The notes below the pieces were generated by a model. The model did no database searches, was not told where the DNA came from, and was given only the letters and a program-made list of their open reading frames with translations. From assembly GCF_003664325.1 (NCBI RefSeq), contig NZ_RCDA01000001.1, forward strand, positions 1,116,001-1,180,000: 64,000 bases of DNA. The letters run 5' to 3'. Both the position numbers and the translations under genes were made by a program. Shown piece by piece: positions 1 to 8,672 of this stretch; within the stretch, counting starts at the first letter, position 1, and the number at the start of each line of letters is the position of its first letter. The DNA comes from Alkalispirillum mobile. GTDB lineage: Bacteria > Pseudomonadota > Gammaproteobacteria > Nitrococcales > Halorhodospiraceae.

Positions 1-1
1 C

Positions 2-661
2 AAGCGGGTGATGCGCACGGGTGCCAAGGCCTACCTGGGCTTCCTCGCCATCGGCATCGTTCTTTACGGGATTTATTCCGGCGCCTTTTCCCCGACCGAG
101 GCGGCAGGGATGACCGTTGGCTTCTGCCTGTTGGCCGGCATGCTGGTCACCCGCGAGATTAAGATCACCAAGCTACCCGACGTGATGATGCGGTCGGGCC
201 AGATTGCCGGCATGCTTTGCCCGCTGATCGCCGTGTCCGTGGTCATGCAGCAGTTGCTCTCCATCCTTGGAGCTGGCGCCGTGATCACCGACCTGCTGAC
301 CGGTCTCGGTGGGTACTACACCATCCTGATCGCTTGCATGATCACGGTGCTGATCTTCGGGACGGTGCTGGAGAGCCTTCCGGTTACCATCATCCTGGCA
401 CCCATCCTGGCACCCATCGCTGTCAGCATCGGGGTGGATCCCGCGCACTTCGCCGTGATCTTCCTGGTGGGGGCTGCCATTGGCTTCATCACCCCGCCCT
501 ACGGGCTGAACCTGTACGTGGCCAGTGGCATTACTGGCATCTCGTATCTAAGGCTGGTGCCATTCATCATGCCCTACCTCGTAGTGCTGCTCATCGCCTG
601 GATGATCATCGCGTTTTACCCGCCGCTGTCCACCTGGCTGATTCAATTTGGCGGACGATGA
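2..661 (+). CDS. TRAP transporter large permease (DctM-type), C-terminal part
   Basis: The reading frame is open at the window edge, so the gene starts upstream; about 219 residues of a family that is usually near 425 are visible. The fragment is almost entirely hydrophobic, with several membrane segments, and carries the DctM-type signature around ITPPYGLNLYV near residue 162. DctM is the channel subunit of tripartite ATP-independent periplasmic transporters, which import organic acids with sodium or protons and need a DctP binding protein and a small DctQ subunit; those should lie upstream, outside the window. A strong terminator follows within 70 bp. The substrate cannot be read from this part. 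A regulator of the IclR family lies just downstream and may control it (inference). Confidence 0.9.
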   Translation, partial: KRVMRTGAKAYLGFLAIGIVLYGIYSGAFSPTEAAGMTVGFCLLAGMLVTREIKITKLPDVMMRSGQIAGMLCPLIAVSVVMQQLLSILGAGAVITDLLTGLGGYYTILIACMITVLIFGTVLESLPVTIILAPILAPIAVSIGVDPAHFAVIFLVGAAIGFITPPYGLNLYVASGITGISYLRLVPFIMPYLVVLLIAWMIIAFYPPLSTWLIQFGGR

Positions 662-691
662 AGGCGGCGGCACCCAATGCGACGCCTGAGA

Positions 692-724
692 GGGATGCCC
701 GTGACCATCGGGCGTCCCTTTTTT
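692..724 (+). terminator. Rho-independent terminator after the TRAP permease
   Basis: A 10-bp stem (692-701 with 709-718, one G-T pair) and a 7-nt loop are followed by six T residues (719-724). It lies 30 bp after the permease stop and before the IclR gene, so it should end the TRAP operon transcript and leave the regulator on its own promoter. Confidence 0.85.
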
Positions 725-823
725 GCGTCGGGCACCGCCACCGCTCCGAGGCAGGCCATGTGGTATCTTCCTCGGGAAAATCAGGGAGCAAACGATGCGG
801 GCTCATCCCGCCGGGGATCAGAA

Positions 824-1615
824 ATGGAGAAAAAGCAGAGAGCCAAAGGATCAACCGGTGAGCGGTTGTTGCGCATTCTGAGTGCTGTCGTGGAAGCGGA
901 CGGGCCGGTGGATCTGCCCCTGGTCACCGAGACGGTGGACCTGCCCAAGCCCACGGCGCACCGCCTGCTGACCCTGCTGGAGCAGCAGGGTTACCTGGTC
1001 CGTGACACCGACGGCCGCAGCTTCACGCCGGGCCCGGTCCTGAACCGGGTGGCCTGCCGGGTGCTGCAGAGCAAGGCGGCAAAAGCCCCCCGCCATGCCA
1101 TCCTGGAGCGTATTGCGGCGACGGCGGGCGAGGCCTGTAACTTGGTGGTGATGGATGGCAACCACATCACCTACATCGACCGGATCGATTCCGCGTGGCC
1201 GTTGAGCATCCGGCTGGCCATCGGCTCCGAGGTCCCCCTGCACTGCACGGCAACCGGAAAACTCCTCACCAGCCTCCAACCCAAACGGGTGCGGCGCAGG
1301 CTGCTGTCGACGTTGCCACTGAGTTCCTGGACGCCGCATACCATCACGGACCCCACAGAACTTGAGGCGGAACTCGAGACCATTCGCAAGGCGCGGGTGG
1401 GCACCGACAACCAGGAGTTCATCGAGGGCATGGTCGCCGTTTCGGTCCCCATACCGCCACCGGCCGGCCCGCCAATTGCCGCCGTGTCCATCCATGCCCC
1501 GGTGTTCCGTAAATCGCTGGCCGACCTGAAAACGCATATCCCCCTGCTGCAGGAGTCCGCTGACAAACTGGCCACGATCATTCACGATCAGGAGGGCACA
1601 GCTTCCGCTAACTGA
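824..1615 (+). CDS. IclR family transcriptional regulator
   Basis: A 263-residue protein with an N-terminal winged helix-turn-helix (about residues 12-70, including PKPTAHRLLTLLEQQGYLV) and a C-terminal effector-binding domain (TATGKLLTSL region), the standard IclR layout and length. The ATG at 824 is chosen because homology begins right after it; the frame stays open upstream to 677, but that extension has unrelated composition and crosses the gap after a terminator. IclR proteins usually control uptake and catabolism of small carboxylates or aromatics. Position between a TRAP permease and a convergent TauE/SafE permease suggests control of one of these. The 3' end overlaps the convergent gene by 8 bp. 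The effector is unknown. Confidence 0.88.
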   Translation: MEKKQRAKGSTGERLLRILSAVVEADGPVDLPLVTETVDLPKPTAHRLLTLLEQQGYLVRDTDGRSFTPGPVLNRVACRVLQSKAAKAPRHAILERIAATAGEACNLVVMDGNHITYIDRIDSAWPLSIRLAIGSEVPLHCTATGKLLTSLQPKRVRRRLLSTLPLSSWTPHTITDPTELEAELETIRKARVGTDNQEFIEGMVAVSVPIPPPAGPPIAAVSIHAPVFRKSLADLKTHIPLLQESADKLATIIHDQEGTASAN

Positions 1616-2369
1616 GGATAGCCCGCGCCACCCCGGCCACGGAGAGCACCATCAACAGCACCAGCACAAACTGCTTGAAGCGGTCCGGGTTGGCCACGTT
1701 GAACAGCCGGTGCCCCACCTTGATACCGATGAACAGCGGCACCACCATGGCGCCAGCCACCAGCAACGTATAGGTGCTGACCAGCGCGTAGGCGCCGGCG
1801 ACCCCAATCGTCAGGATATCCTTCAGCAATAGAAAGGCGACCATCGTGGCCCGGACCACGACGATGGAGACGTTGGCCGACAGGAACATCACCACCACGA
1901 TCAGCCCGCCGACGCCCGCCGCCCCGGTCATGGCACCGGACACGATACCCGTGCCGAACACCAGGCCCCGGCCGGCCTCCGATCGAAACCGGAACCCCGT
2001 CCAGAGCAGCAAGGCGGAGGCCAAGACGAGCAGGGAGATGATCAGCCTCATCATGTCATCCGGCAGGCTGGCCAGCAGAAACACCCCAGCCGGCACGCTG
2101 ATACAGGACCCCAGCATCAGCCAGGTCAGGATTCGCCGGTCAACCTGACGCCATACCGCGGGAAGCATGTGCAGGCTGGCGATTATCTCCAGCAGAAGGA
2201 GCACGGGCACAACGGCGGCCGGGGGAAACACCAGGGAGAGCAGTAGCAGTACCAATGCACTAAAGCCAAACCCGGTGTAACCGCGCACGATGCCCGCCAG
2301 AAAGACAGCCAGGGTGGCGTAAGCCACGATTCCCGGGGTTAATTCACCACTTGTGACCAACGACTCCAT
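1608..2369 (-). CDS. Sulfite exporter TauE/SafE family permease
   Basis: A 253-residue integral membrane protein with about seven or eight hydrophobic helices and the family's N-terminal half (AVFLAGIVRGYTGFGFSALV) and mid-protein glycine motif (GIVSGAMTGAAGVGG), both typical of TauE/SafE. Members export sulfite, sulfoacetate or related organosulfonates in sulfonate catabolism, but many are of unknown substrate. It is convergent with the IclR gene, overlapping it by 8 bp, and stands alone on the minus strand. The 195 bp upstream, before the BASS transporter gene, is AT-rich around 2460-2500 and may hold its promoter. Substrate assignment would be a guess. Confidence 0.85.
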   Translation of the reverse strand: MESLVTSGELTPGIVAYATLAVFLAGIVRGYTGFGFSALVLLLLSLVFPPAAVVPVLLLLEIIASLHMLPAVWRQVDRRILTWLMLGSCISVPAGVFLLASLPDDMMRLIISLLVLASALLLWTGFRFRSEAGRGLVFGTGIVSGAMTGAAGVGGLIVVVMFLSANVSIVVVRATMVAFLLLKDILTIGVAGAYALVSTYTLLVAGAMVVPLFIGIKVGHRLFNVANPDRFKQFVLVLLMVLSVAGVARAILS

Positions 2370-2564
2370 AACACCCCCATCGTTCCCACCCTGCTATCGG
2401 GCCCGCTCGCGTAATCGCCGCGTCGCGGGCCATCACGACTTCATTCCCTTCATTCGAGACAAAATGTATCACTTTTTTAGGAAACACTCATCTCGATATC
2501 CGGGACAGTCACCGTGGGGGCAAGCCGGAGCCGCGCTCCGGGGGGAACGACAGGGGTCAGGCGC

Positions 2565-3545
2565 CTAAGCCTCCGCTGGTGCTTTACCGAACACCCGGTC
2601 AGTCAGTTTCACCGACCAGGCGGCCGATTGAACCTGGATGATGAACGCCAACGCCACCACCAGGGCCGCATCGGCACCCGCCTCACCGAAGGCGTTCATG
2701 GCCAGCGCCAGGGCAATGGACAGGTTGCGCATCACGGTCCCGTAGACCAGCGCGATGCCCTCACCCCGACCCAGCAGTACCCGGGCGATGCCGGTGCTCA
2801 TGGCATAGTTGATCAGGTAAAGCAGGATGACCGGCACAGCGATGGTCAGCAGGTCACCGGGGTTGGCGATCAGGTCCTCCGCCTTCAGGGCCATGGCCAC
2901 GAAGACAATGCCCAGCACCCCCAGGGACGAGAGCGGCGGGAAACGCGGGGCCCACTGCTTCTGATAGCCCGCCTGCCCGTACCGCCGGCGCAGGTAGTAC
3001 TGGGTGATTTGCCCGGCAATCAGCGGCAGCAGCACGATGATGACGATCTGGCGGAAGACCGTCAGCAGGTCCACCGGCACCTCGGCGCCCATCAGCCACT
3101 GCACGTAGAACGGTGTGGCCAACGAGCCTACCAGCAGCCCGATCACCGTCATCTTGATGGCGGCCGGCACGTTGCCCTTGGCGAAACCGGTCCAGGCGAT
3201 GGTCATGCCGCTGGTGGGCAGCAGGGCTGCCAGCAGCAGCCCCAGGGCGAAATAGGGGTGGTCGGCCAGGAACAGCAGCCCCAGGGCAAAGGCGATGAAG
3301 GGAATAACGCCGAAGTTCACCAATAACGCCAGCCCCTGGGCCCGCCCGTCGACCCCTTCCAGTACGGAGCGCACCTTCAGGTTGACCATCATCGGGTAGA
3401 CCATCAGGAACGTCAGCGGCAGGATCAGCGTCTGCAGCCAGCCACTCGGGGCCAGTGCCCCGAAGGCGAAGCCCGCGAGCATCATGGCGGGTATGGCAAG
3501 GGTGAGCTTGCCCGTGATCTTCGACAGGATCTGAAAAAAGTTCAT
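2565..3545 (-). CDS. BASS/ACR3-like transporter, cysteine-free
   Basis: A 326-residue membrane protein with about ten hydrophobic segments. It resembles the bile acid:sodium symporter superfamily and in particular the arsenic-resistance (ACR3-like) branch: PTSGMTIAWTG followed by AKGNVP in the fourth helix region and YGTVMRNLSIALALAM near the C terminus. It is the third gene of trxA-trxB-transporter, with 2 bp between trxB and it, so it is almost certainly cotranscribed. Known ACR3 arsenite exporters depend on a conserved cysteine in helix four; here that place reads PTSGM and the whole protein has no cysteine at all. It may therefore move something other than arsenite, such as an organic or inorganic anion. 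Family assignment is firm, substrate is open. Confidence 0.8.
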   Translation of the reverse strand: MNFFQILSKITGKLTLAIPAMMLAGFAFGALAPSGWLQTLILPLTFLMVYPMMVNLKVRSVLEGVDGRAQGLALLVNFGVIPFIAFALGLLFLADHPYFALGLLLAALLPTSGMTIAWTGFAKGNVPAAIKMTVIGLLVGSLATPFYVQWLMGAEVPVDLLTVFRQIVIIVLLPLIAGQITQYYLRRRYGQAGYQKQWAPRFPPLSSLGVLGIVFVAMALKAEDLIANPGDLLTIAVPVILLYLINYAMSTGIARVLLGRGEGIALVYGTVMRNLSIALALAMNAFGEAGADAALVVALAFIIQVQSAAWSVKLTDRVFGKAPAEA

Positions 3546-3547
3546 GG

Positions 3548-4531
<984 letters not shown>

Positions 4532-4578
4532 TCAAGGGAATGCTGGGGGCCCCGGCGCCCGGGGCCTGCGGGCGGTGA

Positions 4579-4914
4579 TCAGCCGGACTGACCCTCGCTG
4601 GCGTGCTGTTCCACCCAGTCCCGCAGCTGCGCCTTGTTGAGCACACCGACCTGTTGGCTGACCAACTCGCCGCCGTTGAACAGCATCAGCGTGGGCACCC
4701 CGCGCAGGCCGTACTGAGCGGCCAGCTCCTGGTTGTGGTCGACGTTGACCTTGGCGATGGTCAGCCGGTCACCCAACTCCTCGGCCAGTTCGTCCAGGAT
4801 CGGCGCCACCATCTTGCAGGGGCCGCACCAAGGGGCCCAGAAATCGACCAGCACCGGCCGGTCACTATTCAGTACCTTGTCGTTGAAATCCTGTGCAGAC
4901 ACGTCGATAGGCAT
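4579..4914 (-). CDS. trxA: Thioredoxin
   Basis: A 111-residue classical thioredoxin with WCGPC (Cys30, Cys33) and the cis-proline of GVPTLML at Pro74. It reduces protein disulfides and serves peroxidases, reductases and ribonucleotide reductase. It is the first gene of a three-gene operon with trxB and a BASS-family transporter; the promoter and an operator-like palindrome lie 70-110 bp upstream, in the gap shared with a divergent ArsR-rhodanese regulator. The C-terminal tail (EGQSG) is slightly longer than in E. coli TrxA. The start is the ATG preceded by a GGAGGGCGACC ribosome binding site. Confidence 0.95.
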   Translation of the reverse strand: MPIDVSAQDFNDKVLNSDRPVLVDFWAPWCGPCKMVAPILDELAEELGDRLTIAKVNVDHNQELAAQYGLRGVPTLMLFNGGELVSQQVGVLNKAQLRDWVEQHASEGQSG

Positions 4915-4982
4915 GGTCGCCCTCCGCTCCTCGTTGGGTAATTCGGCTCACGACCGCGAATGGGCACATCCGGCGGCCAGTC

Positions 4983-5002
4983 GATCAATATATTCGTTGA
5001 TC
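4983..5002. promoter_or_regulatory. Operator-like inverted repeat upstream of trxA
   Basis: GATCAA at 4983-4988 and its exact complement TTGATC at 4997-5002, separated by 8 bp. ATCAA-spacer-TTGAT is the kind of dyad bound by ArsR-family repressors. Read on the minus strand it overlaps the -10 box and the likely start point of the trxA-trxB-transporter promoter, where a repressor would block transcription. The divergent ArsR-rhodanese protein is the obvious candidate ligand. The dyad is seen; its binding protein is inferred. Confidence 0.55.
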
Positions 5003-5028
5003 TTAATTTATTAACACGGGCTTGCCAA
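5000..5028 (-). promoter_or_regulatory. Predicted sigma-70 promoter of trxA-trxB-transporter operon
   Basis: On the minus strand, TTGGCA (5023-5028) and TAAGAT (5000-5005) are separated by exactly 17 bp, in the most AT-rich part of the 348-bp gap between trxA and the ArsR gene. A small palindrome, TTAATTTATTAA (5003-5014), lies in the spacer, and an ArsR-type dyad covers the -10. The rest of this gap (5029-5262) shows no further gene. Confidence 0.6.
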
Positions 5029-5262
5029 CCTCCAGCTCCGGATCCATACCGTCACGCCCGGCGGCCTCTCTGTACTCGGTTAGTGTTGCACCGGGTCGAT
5101 GTCTTTCTGATGGCCGACGCCGTGGTCGGCGCCAACGGCAGGCAGAAGACACCGGATGGTTTTTATACGGTCCCATGTGCACGCCGCCCCCGATCGACAT
5201 AGACTAGGCCCGCTGGCCCAAGCTGCCCCAGACGCGCGGGCGGCAGCAACGCAGGAATAACC

Positions 5263-5934
5263 ATGACCGACACCCCCGAAACCACCCGCAAGCGCGACCT
5301 CCTCGCCCAGATCGCCACCGTCGGCAAGGCCCTGGGCCATGCCTACCGGCTGGAACTGCTGGAGCATGTCGCCCAGGGCGAGCGGACGGTGGAGACCCTC
5401 ACCCAACTGACCGGCCTGCGCCTGGCCACCGTCTCCCAACACCTGCAGCACCTGCGCCGCGCCGGGCTGGTCCGCACCCGTCGTGAGGGCAAGTACATCC
5501 ACTACCGGGTGGCCGGCGACGACGTGGTCAACCTGGTCAACAGCCTGCGCGCCGTAGCTGAAAACAACCTCTCCGAGGTGCAGCGGCTGGTTCAGGACTA
5601 CTTTGATGGCTCGGAGGCGCTGGAGGCCCTGCCCACGGATGATCTACTAGAGCGGGTCCGGGAGGGTTCAGTGACCCTGCTGGACGTGCGCCCGGAAGAG
5701 GAATACCGCGTGGGCCACCTACCGGGTGCCATCAACATCCCCGCCCGGGAACTGGAGCGGCGGCTGCGGGACCTGCCTGAGGGCCGCGAGGTAGTCGCCT
5801 ACTGCCGCGGCCCCTACTGCGCCCTCTCCCACGACGCGGTGCGACTGCTACGCGAGCGGGGTGTCCGGGCGCTGCGGCTGGAGTCCGGCTACCCGGAGTG
5901 GAAGGCCGCTGGCCTGCCAGTGGAGGATGACTGA
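5263..5934 (+). CDS. ArsR-family regulator fused to a rhodanese domain
   Basis: A 223-residue two-domain protein. Residues 15-95 form an ArsR-type winged helix (TGLRLATVSQHLQHLRRAGL as recognition region); residues 125-220 form a rhodanese domain (LLDVRPEEEYRVGHLPGAIN) with active loop CRGPYC at Cys181-Cys186. These two are the only cysteines in the protein, so it lacks the ELCVCDL-type arsenite/antimonite site of classical ArsR. A rhodanese cysteine can carry persulfide or react with oxidants, so the sensor is probably this loop. Divergent from trxA-trxB-BASS transporter with an ArsR-type dyad on that promoter. Its 3' end faces an AEC transporter with a 10-bp gap. The ligand is not known. 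Confidence 0.88.
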   Translation: MTDTPETTRKRDLLAQIATVGKALGHAYRLELLEHVAQGERTVETLTQLTGLRLATVSQHLQHLRRAGLVRTRREGKYIHYRVAGDDVVNLVNSLRAVAENNLSEVQRLVQDYFDGSEALEALPTDDLLERVREGSVTLLDVRPEEEYRVGHLPGAINIPARELERRLRDLPEGREVVAYCRGPYCALSHDAVRLLRERGVRALRLESGYPEWKAAGLPVEDD

Positions 5935-5944
5935 TTCCGTTCAC

Positions 5945-6820
5945 TTACATCAGAATGGCCAGCAGCACCGGCAGATAGACCAAAGACAGCAACGTGGAGA
6001 CGAAGACCAGGCTGGCCACGTACTCCGGTTCACGGTCCGCGCGTACCGCAAACAGGTAATTGAACACCGCCACCGGCATGCTCATCTGCAGGATCAGGAT
6101 GGCGTGGGCCATGGGCGGCAACCCCACCATATAGCCCACGCCCCAGGCCAGTAGCGCTGCCACCGGGATCCGCAACAGGCTGAAGGTCACCCCCGACATC
6201 AGGCTGGTCACCTGGATGCTGCCCAGGGAAACGCCCAGCGTGATCAGCATCAGCGGCACGGTGAAACCGGAGATCAGGTCCACGGTGTTGTCCAGCCAAA
6301 GGGGCAGATCGGTGTCGGTGATCAGGAGCGCCACCACGATGACGATGGCGTAGACGGTGGGGGTCCGAACGAGGGTCTTCAGGGGGTTGCCCCGGCTGGC
6401 CATGACCGTCCCCAGGGTGAACTGGAACAGGGTAACGGTGATCATCACCGTGATGCCGAAGGCGAAGCCGGTACCGCCGAAGGCGTAGAGCACCACCGGG
6501 AGCCCCATGTTGCCGGTGTTGGGGTACATCATCGGCGCCAGTACCACGCGCCAGTCCCTGTTCAGCAGCCGAGCCATGAACACCGTCGCCGCCCCCATCG
6601 CCAGCACCACCAGTGCCGTGGCCAGCATGGTGCGGCCAAAGCCGCCCAGATCGATGTCCGCCCCGGAGACCGCTGCCAGCACCAGCGCCGGCGTGCCGAT
6701 GTTGAATACCAGGCGGGTGACAAAATCCACCGGGTAGGGGTGACCGAGCTTCACCCAAGTGAACCCCAGCCCGGCACCGGCGAGCACGGGGGCCATGACA
6801 GCGAACAGTTCGGCAAGCAT
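5945..6820 (-). CDS. AEC (auxin efflux carrier) family transporter
   Basis: A 291-residue protein with about ten hydrophobic helices in two five-helix halves, as in the AEC family. Recognisable parts are the conserved polar stretch MMYPNTGNMGLPVVLYAFG in the middle and SMPVAVFNYLFA near the end. Bacterial members move dicarboxylates such as malate or malonate, or related compounds; the substrate cannot be predicted here. The start is placed at the ATG at 6820 (MLAELFAVMAPVLAG), where the first helix begins; an upstream in-frame extension to 6961 has no membrane character. It is a single gene, convergent with the ArsR-rhodanese gene and divergent from a small membrane protein gene. Confidence 0.85.
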   Translation of the reverse strand: MLAELFAVMAPVLAGAGLGFTWVKLGHPYPVDFVTRLVFNIGTPALVLAAVSGADIDLGGFGRTMLATALVVLAMGAATVFMARLLNRDWRVVLAPMMYPNTGNMGLPVVLYAFGGTGFAFGITVMITVTLFQFTLGTVMASRGNPLKTLVRTPTVYAIVIVVALLITDTDLPLWLDNTVDLISGFTVPLMLITLGVSLGSIQVTSLMSGVTFSLLRIPVAALLAWGVGYMVGLPPMAHAILILQMSMPVAVFNYLFAVRADREPEYVASLVFVSTLLSLVYLPVLLAILM

Positions 6821-6972
6821 ACGGCGTGGTCCGGGGTAAGCAGTGGGCGAAAAGCCGAGTATTCTCTGCAGGATTGCACCCCGGCGCAACCGGCCGGCCC
6901 GGTGCAACCGCTGCACGGCAACCCGGGGATCGCTACAATGTGCGCCTTCGACGGACGACACACACCACGCCC

Positions 6973-7182
6973 ATGGACCCGAAACCGACGCCCCGCCACC
7001 TGATGCTCCACATCATCGCCGCCCTGCTGGTCATTCTGGCCGGCGTCATCTGGCTGATAGTGCAGTGGCGCAGCGACAGCCCGGTCAGTGACCTGGAGGC
7101 GAGCCTGCCCCACGTACTGGTACTGGGCGGCTTCGCCTGGTACGTCATCACGCGGCTGCGCATCTGGCGGCACCAACGCTGA
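6973..7182 (+). CDS. Small two-helix membrane protein, unknown
   Basis: A 69-residue protein starting at the ATG at 6973. It has a short basic N terminus, one helix at about residues 11-32 and a second at about 46-64, then a basic end (RLRIWRHQR). That topology places both ends in the cytoplasm. Upstream in-frame codons to 6826 read through sequence without membrane or family character and are not included. It is not recognised as a named family. It sits alone between a divergent AEC transporter gene and a convergent rRNA methylase gene. Confidence 0.6.
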   Translation: MDPKPTPRHLMLHIIAALLVILAGVIWLIVQWRSDSPVSDLEASLPHVLVLGGFAWYVITRLRIWRHQR

Positions 7183-7232
7183 CCGCAAACCTCGGGCGAC
7201 GCTCCCCGCTCATGGTCCCCGAAGGCAGCCGC

Positions 7233-8648
7233 TCAGGACACCTCTGAGGCCCAGCTCCGCGGGTACAGGCTGGTCAGCTGGCGGCTGCCATCCTGCTCCA
7301 CCGGGCTGACGACACCCAGCCCCAGGCCATAACCTCGGCGGCGCACCACCACTGAGCCGCTCTCACCCAGCTCAATGCCCTGCCCCGGCCGTAGCGTGAC
7401 CACCTGACGGGCGGTATAGCCCTGGGCCTGCACATCATCCAGATCCACCACATTGCGCCGGACATGAGGGGCCAGCGCCATCACCCCGGCAGTGGTCAAT
7501 TTGGGCGGTTTGACCTGCACGCCCACCGTCGGCAAACCGAAGAAGGCGCGCTCCGGCCGGACCGGCGGCTCGTGGTCGGCGGCGATCAGCTGGGCGTACT
7601 TGCGCCCGCGGTGCACCAGGCGCAGACCCTCCAGCACCGTGTCGGGAATGGCGTAGCGCTGCAGGATGCCGCGGATCCAGTGATCGTCGGCGGGCACCTC
7701 CTCGGCACGTTCCGCTTCGCGGCAACTGCCCCCGACCTTTTCGAGTAGTGCTATGAAGAACCCGCCGGTGTTGTTGTGGTGCGGCCAGAGGCGCGCAGCA
7801 TTCACCAGGGCGGGCAGGAAGCTCTGCCCCTGCCATTCGGTCAGCCCGGAAGAAAGGTGCAGCCCCGGCAGGCTCACCGGCAGCAGCCGCAGGTCGTCCG
7901 GATAACGGCGCAGCAGGGTGTCCACCACCTGCTCGTTCTCCTCCGGGGCGAAGGTGCAGGTGGAGTAGACGATCCGCCCGCCGGGCCGACACAGGCGCAC
8001 GGCCTTGTCCAGAATGGCCACCTGGCGGCTGGTCAGGCGCTCGCGGGTCTCGCACAGCGCCTGCGCGGAGCGCTGGCTGGACTTGCGCACCGTGCCCTCG
8101 CAGGTGCAGGGCACGTCGGCGATGATGCGGTCGAACCCGCCGGCCTGCGGCGAGTAGTCCTGCGCCGGGCGGCAGGTGACCGAGACGTTCATCAGGCCCA
8201 GCCGCTTGATCAGGTGGCGGATGGCCGCTAAACGCCCCTTGGCCACGTCATTGGCCACCACGGTGCCGCGGTTGCCCAGTGCCAGCGCGGCCTGCGCGGT
8301 CTTGTTACCCGGCGCGGCGCACAGGTCCAGCACCCGGTGGCCGGACTGCGGGTCCAGCAGGGTGACCGGCACCATGCTCGCCTCCTCCTGGGCGTGGTAC
8401 AGCCCGGCGGCCTGGCCCCAGTGCACCCCCGGGCGCAGCCCCTCGGCCAGGCGCAGGGCGCGCGGGTGCCAGCCTACCGGCTTGGCTTCCACCCCGTCCT
8501 CTGCCAGCAGCGCCTGCAGCGCGTCGCGGCTGATGCGCTCGGGATGGGCCCAGATCGTGGTGGGGAGGGGCGTGGAGACCGCGGCCCGGAAGGCCGGCCA
8601 GTCATCCACCACCTCGCGGTAGCGGTCCAGGCAGTCATTGACGGGCAT
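7233..8648 (-). CDS. rsmF: RsmF-like 16S rRNA m5C methyltransferase
   Basis: A 471-residue protein of the NOL1/NOP2/Sun family, close in length to E. coli RsmF (479). The SAM-binding motif DLCAAPGNKT is at 108-117, the motif IV cysteine in DVPCTCEGT at 181, and the catalytic cysteine of YSTCTFAPEEN at 231; after residue 300 comes the PUA-like C-terminal half seen in RsmF. RsmF methylates C1407 of 16S rRNA. Motif IV here has an extra cysteine (PCTC instead of the more usual PCS). The ATG at 8648 with AGGAACC before it is preferred over a GTG at 8666. It follows the DUF3422 gene by 24 bp and is probably cotranscribed. Orthology to RsmF rather than another Sun-family enzyme is likely but not certain. 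Confidence 0.82.
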   Translation of the reverse strand: MPVNDCLDRYREVVDDWPAFRAAVSTPLPTTIWAHPERISRDALQALLAEDGVEAKPVGWHPRALRLAEGLRPGVHWGQAAGLYHAQEEASMVPVTLLDPQSGHRVLDLCAAPGNKTAQAALALGNRGTVVANDVAKGRLAAIRHLIKRLGLMNVSVTCRPAQDYSPQAGGFDRIIADVPCTCEGTVRKSSQRSAQALCETRERLTSRQVAILDKAVRLCRPGGRIVYSTCTFAPEENEQVVDTLLRRYPDDLRLLPVSLPGLHLSSGLTEWQGQSFLPALVNAARLWPHHNNTGGFFIALLEKVGGSCREAERAEEVPADDHWIRGILQRYAIPDTVLEGLRLVHRGRKYAQLIAADHEPPVRPERAFFGLPTVGVQVKPPKLTTAGVMALAPHVRRNVVDLDDVQAQGYTARQVVTLRPGQGIELGESGSVVVRRRGYGLGLGVVSPVEQDGSRQLTSLYPRSWASEVS

Positions 8649-8672
8649 CGGGGTTCCTGTATCCACGCCGGG

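Noticed and set aside
390-420. Tandem short repeat in the TRAP permease (CATCCTGGCACC twice)
   Set aside because: It encodes ILAPILAP within a membrane helix and is explained by the coding sequence.
2525-2541. Perfect 7-bp hairpin after the BASS transporter gene
   Set aside because: It has a strong stem but no T tract on either side, so I did not call it a terminator.
5195-5262. Possible promoter of the ArsR-rhodanese gene with TAGACT
   Set aside because: No -35 box at suitable distance, so no claim is made for the plus-strand promoter.
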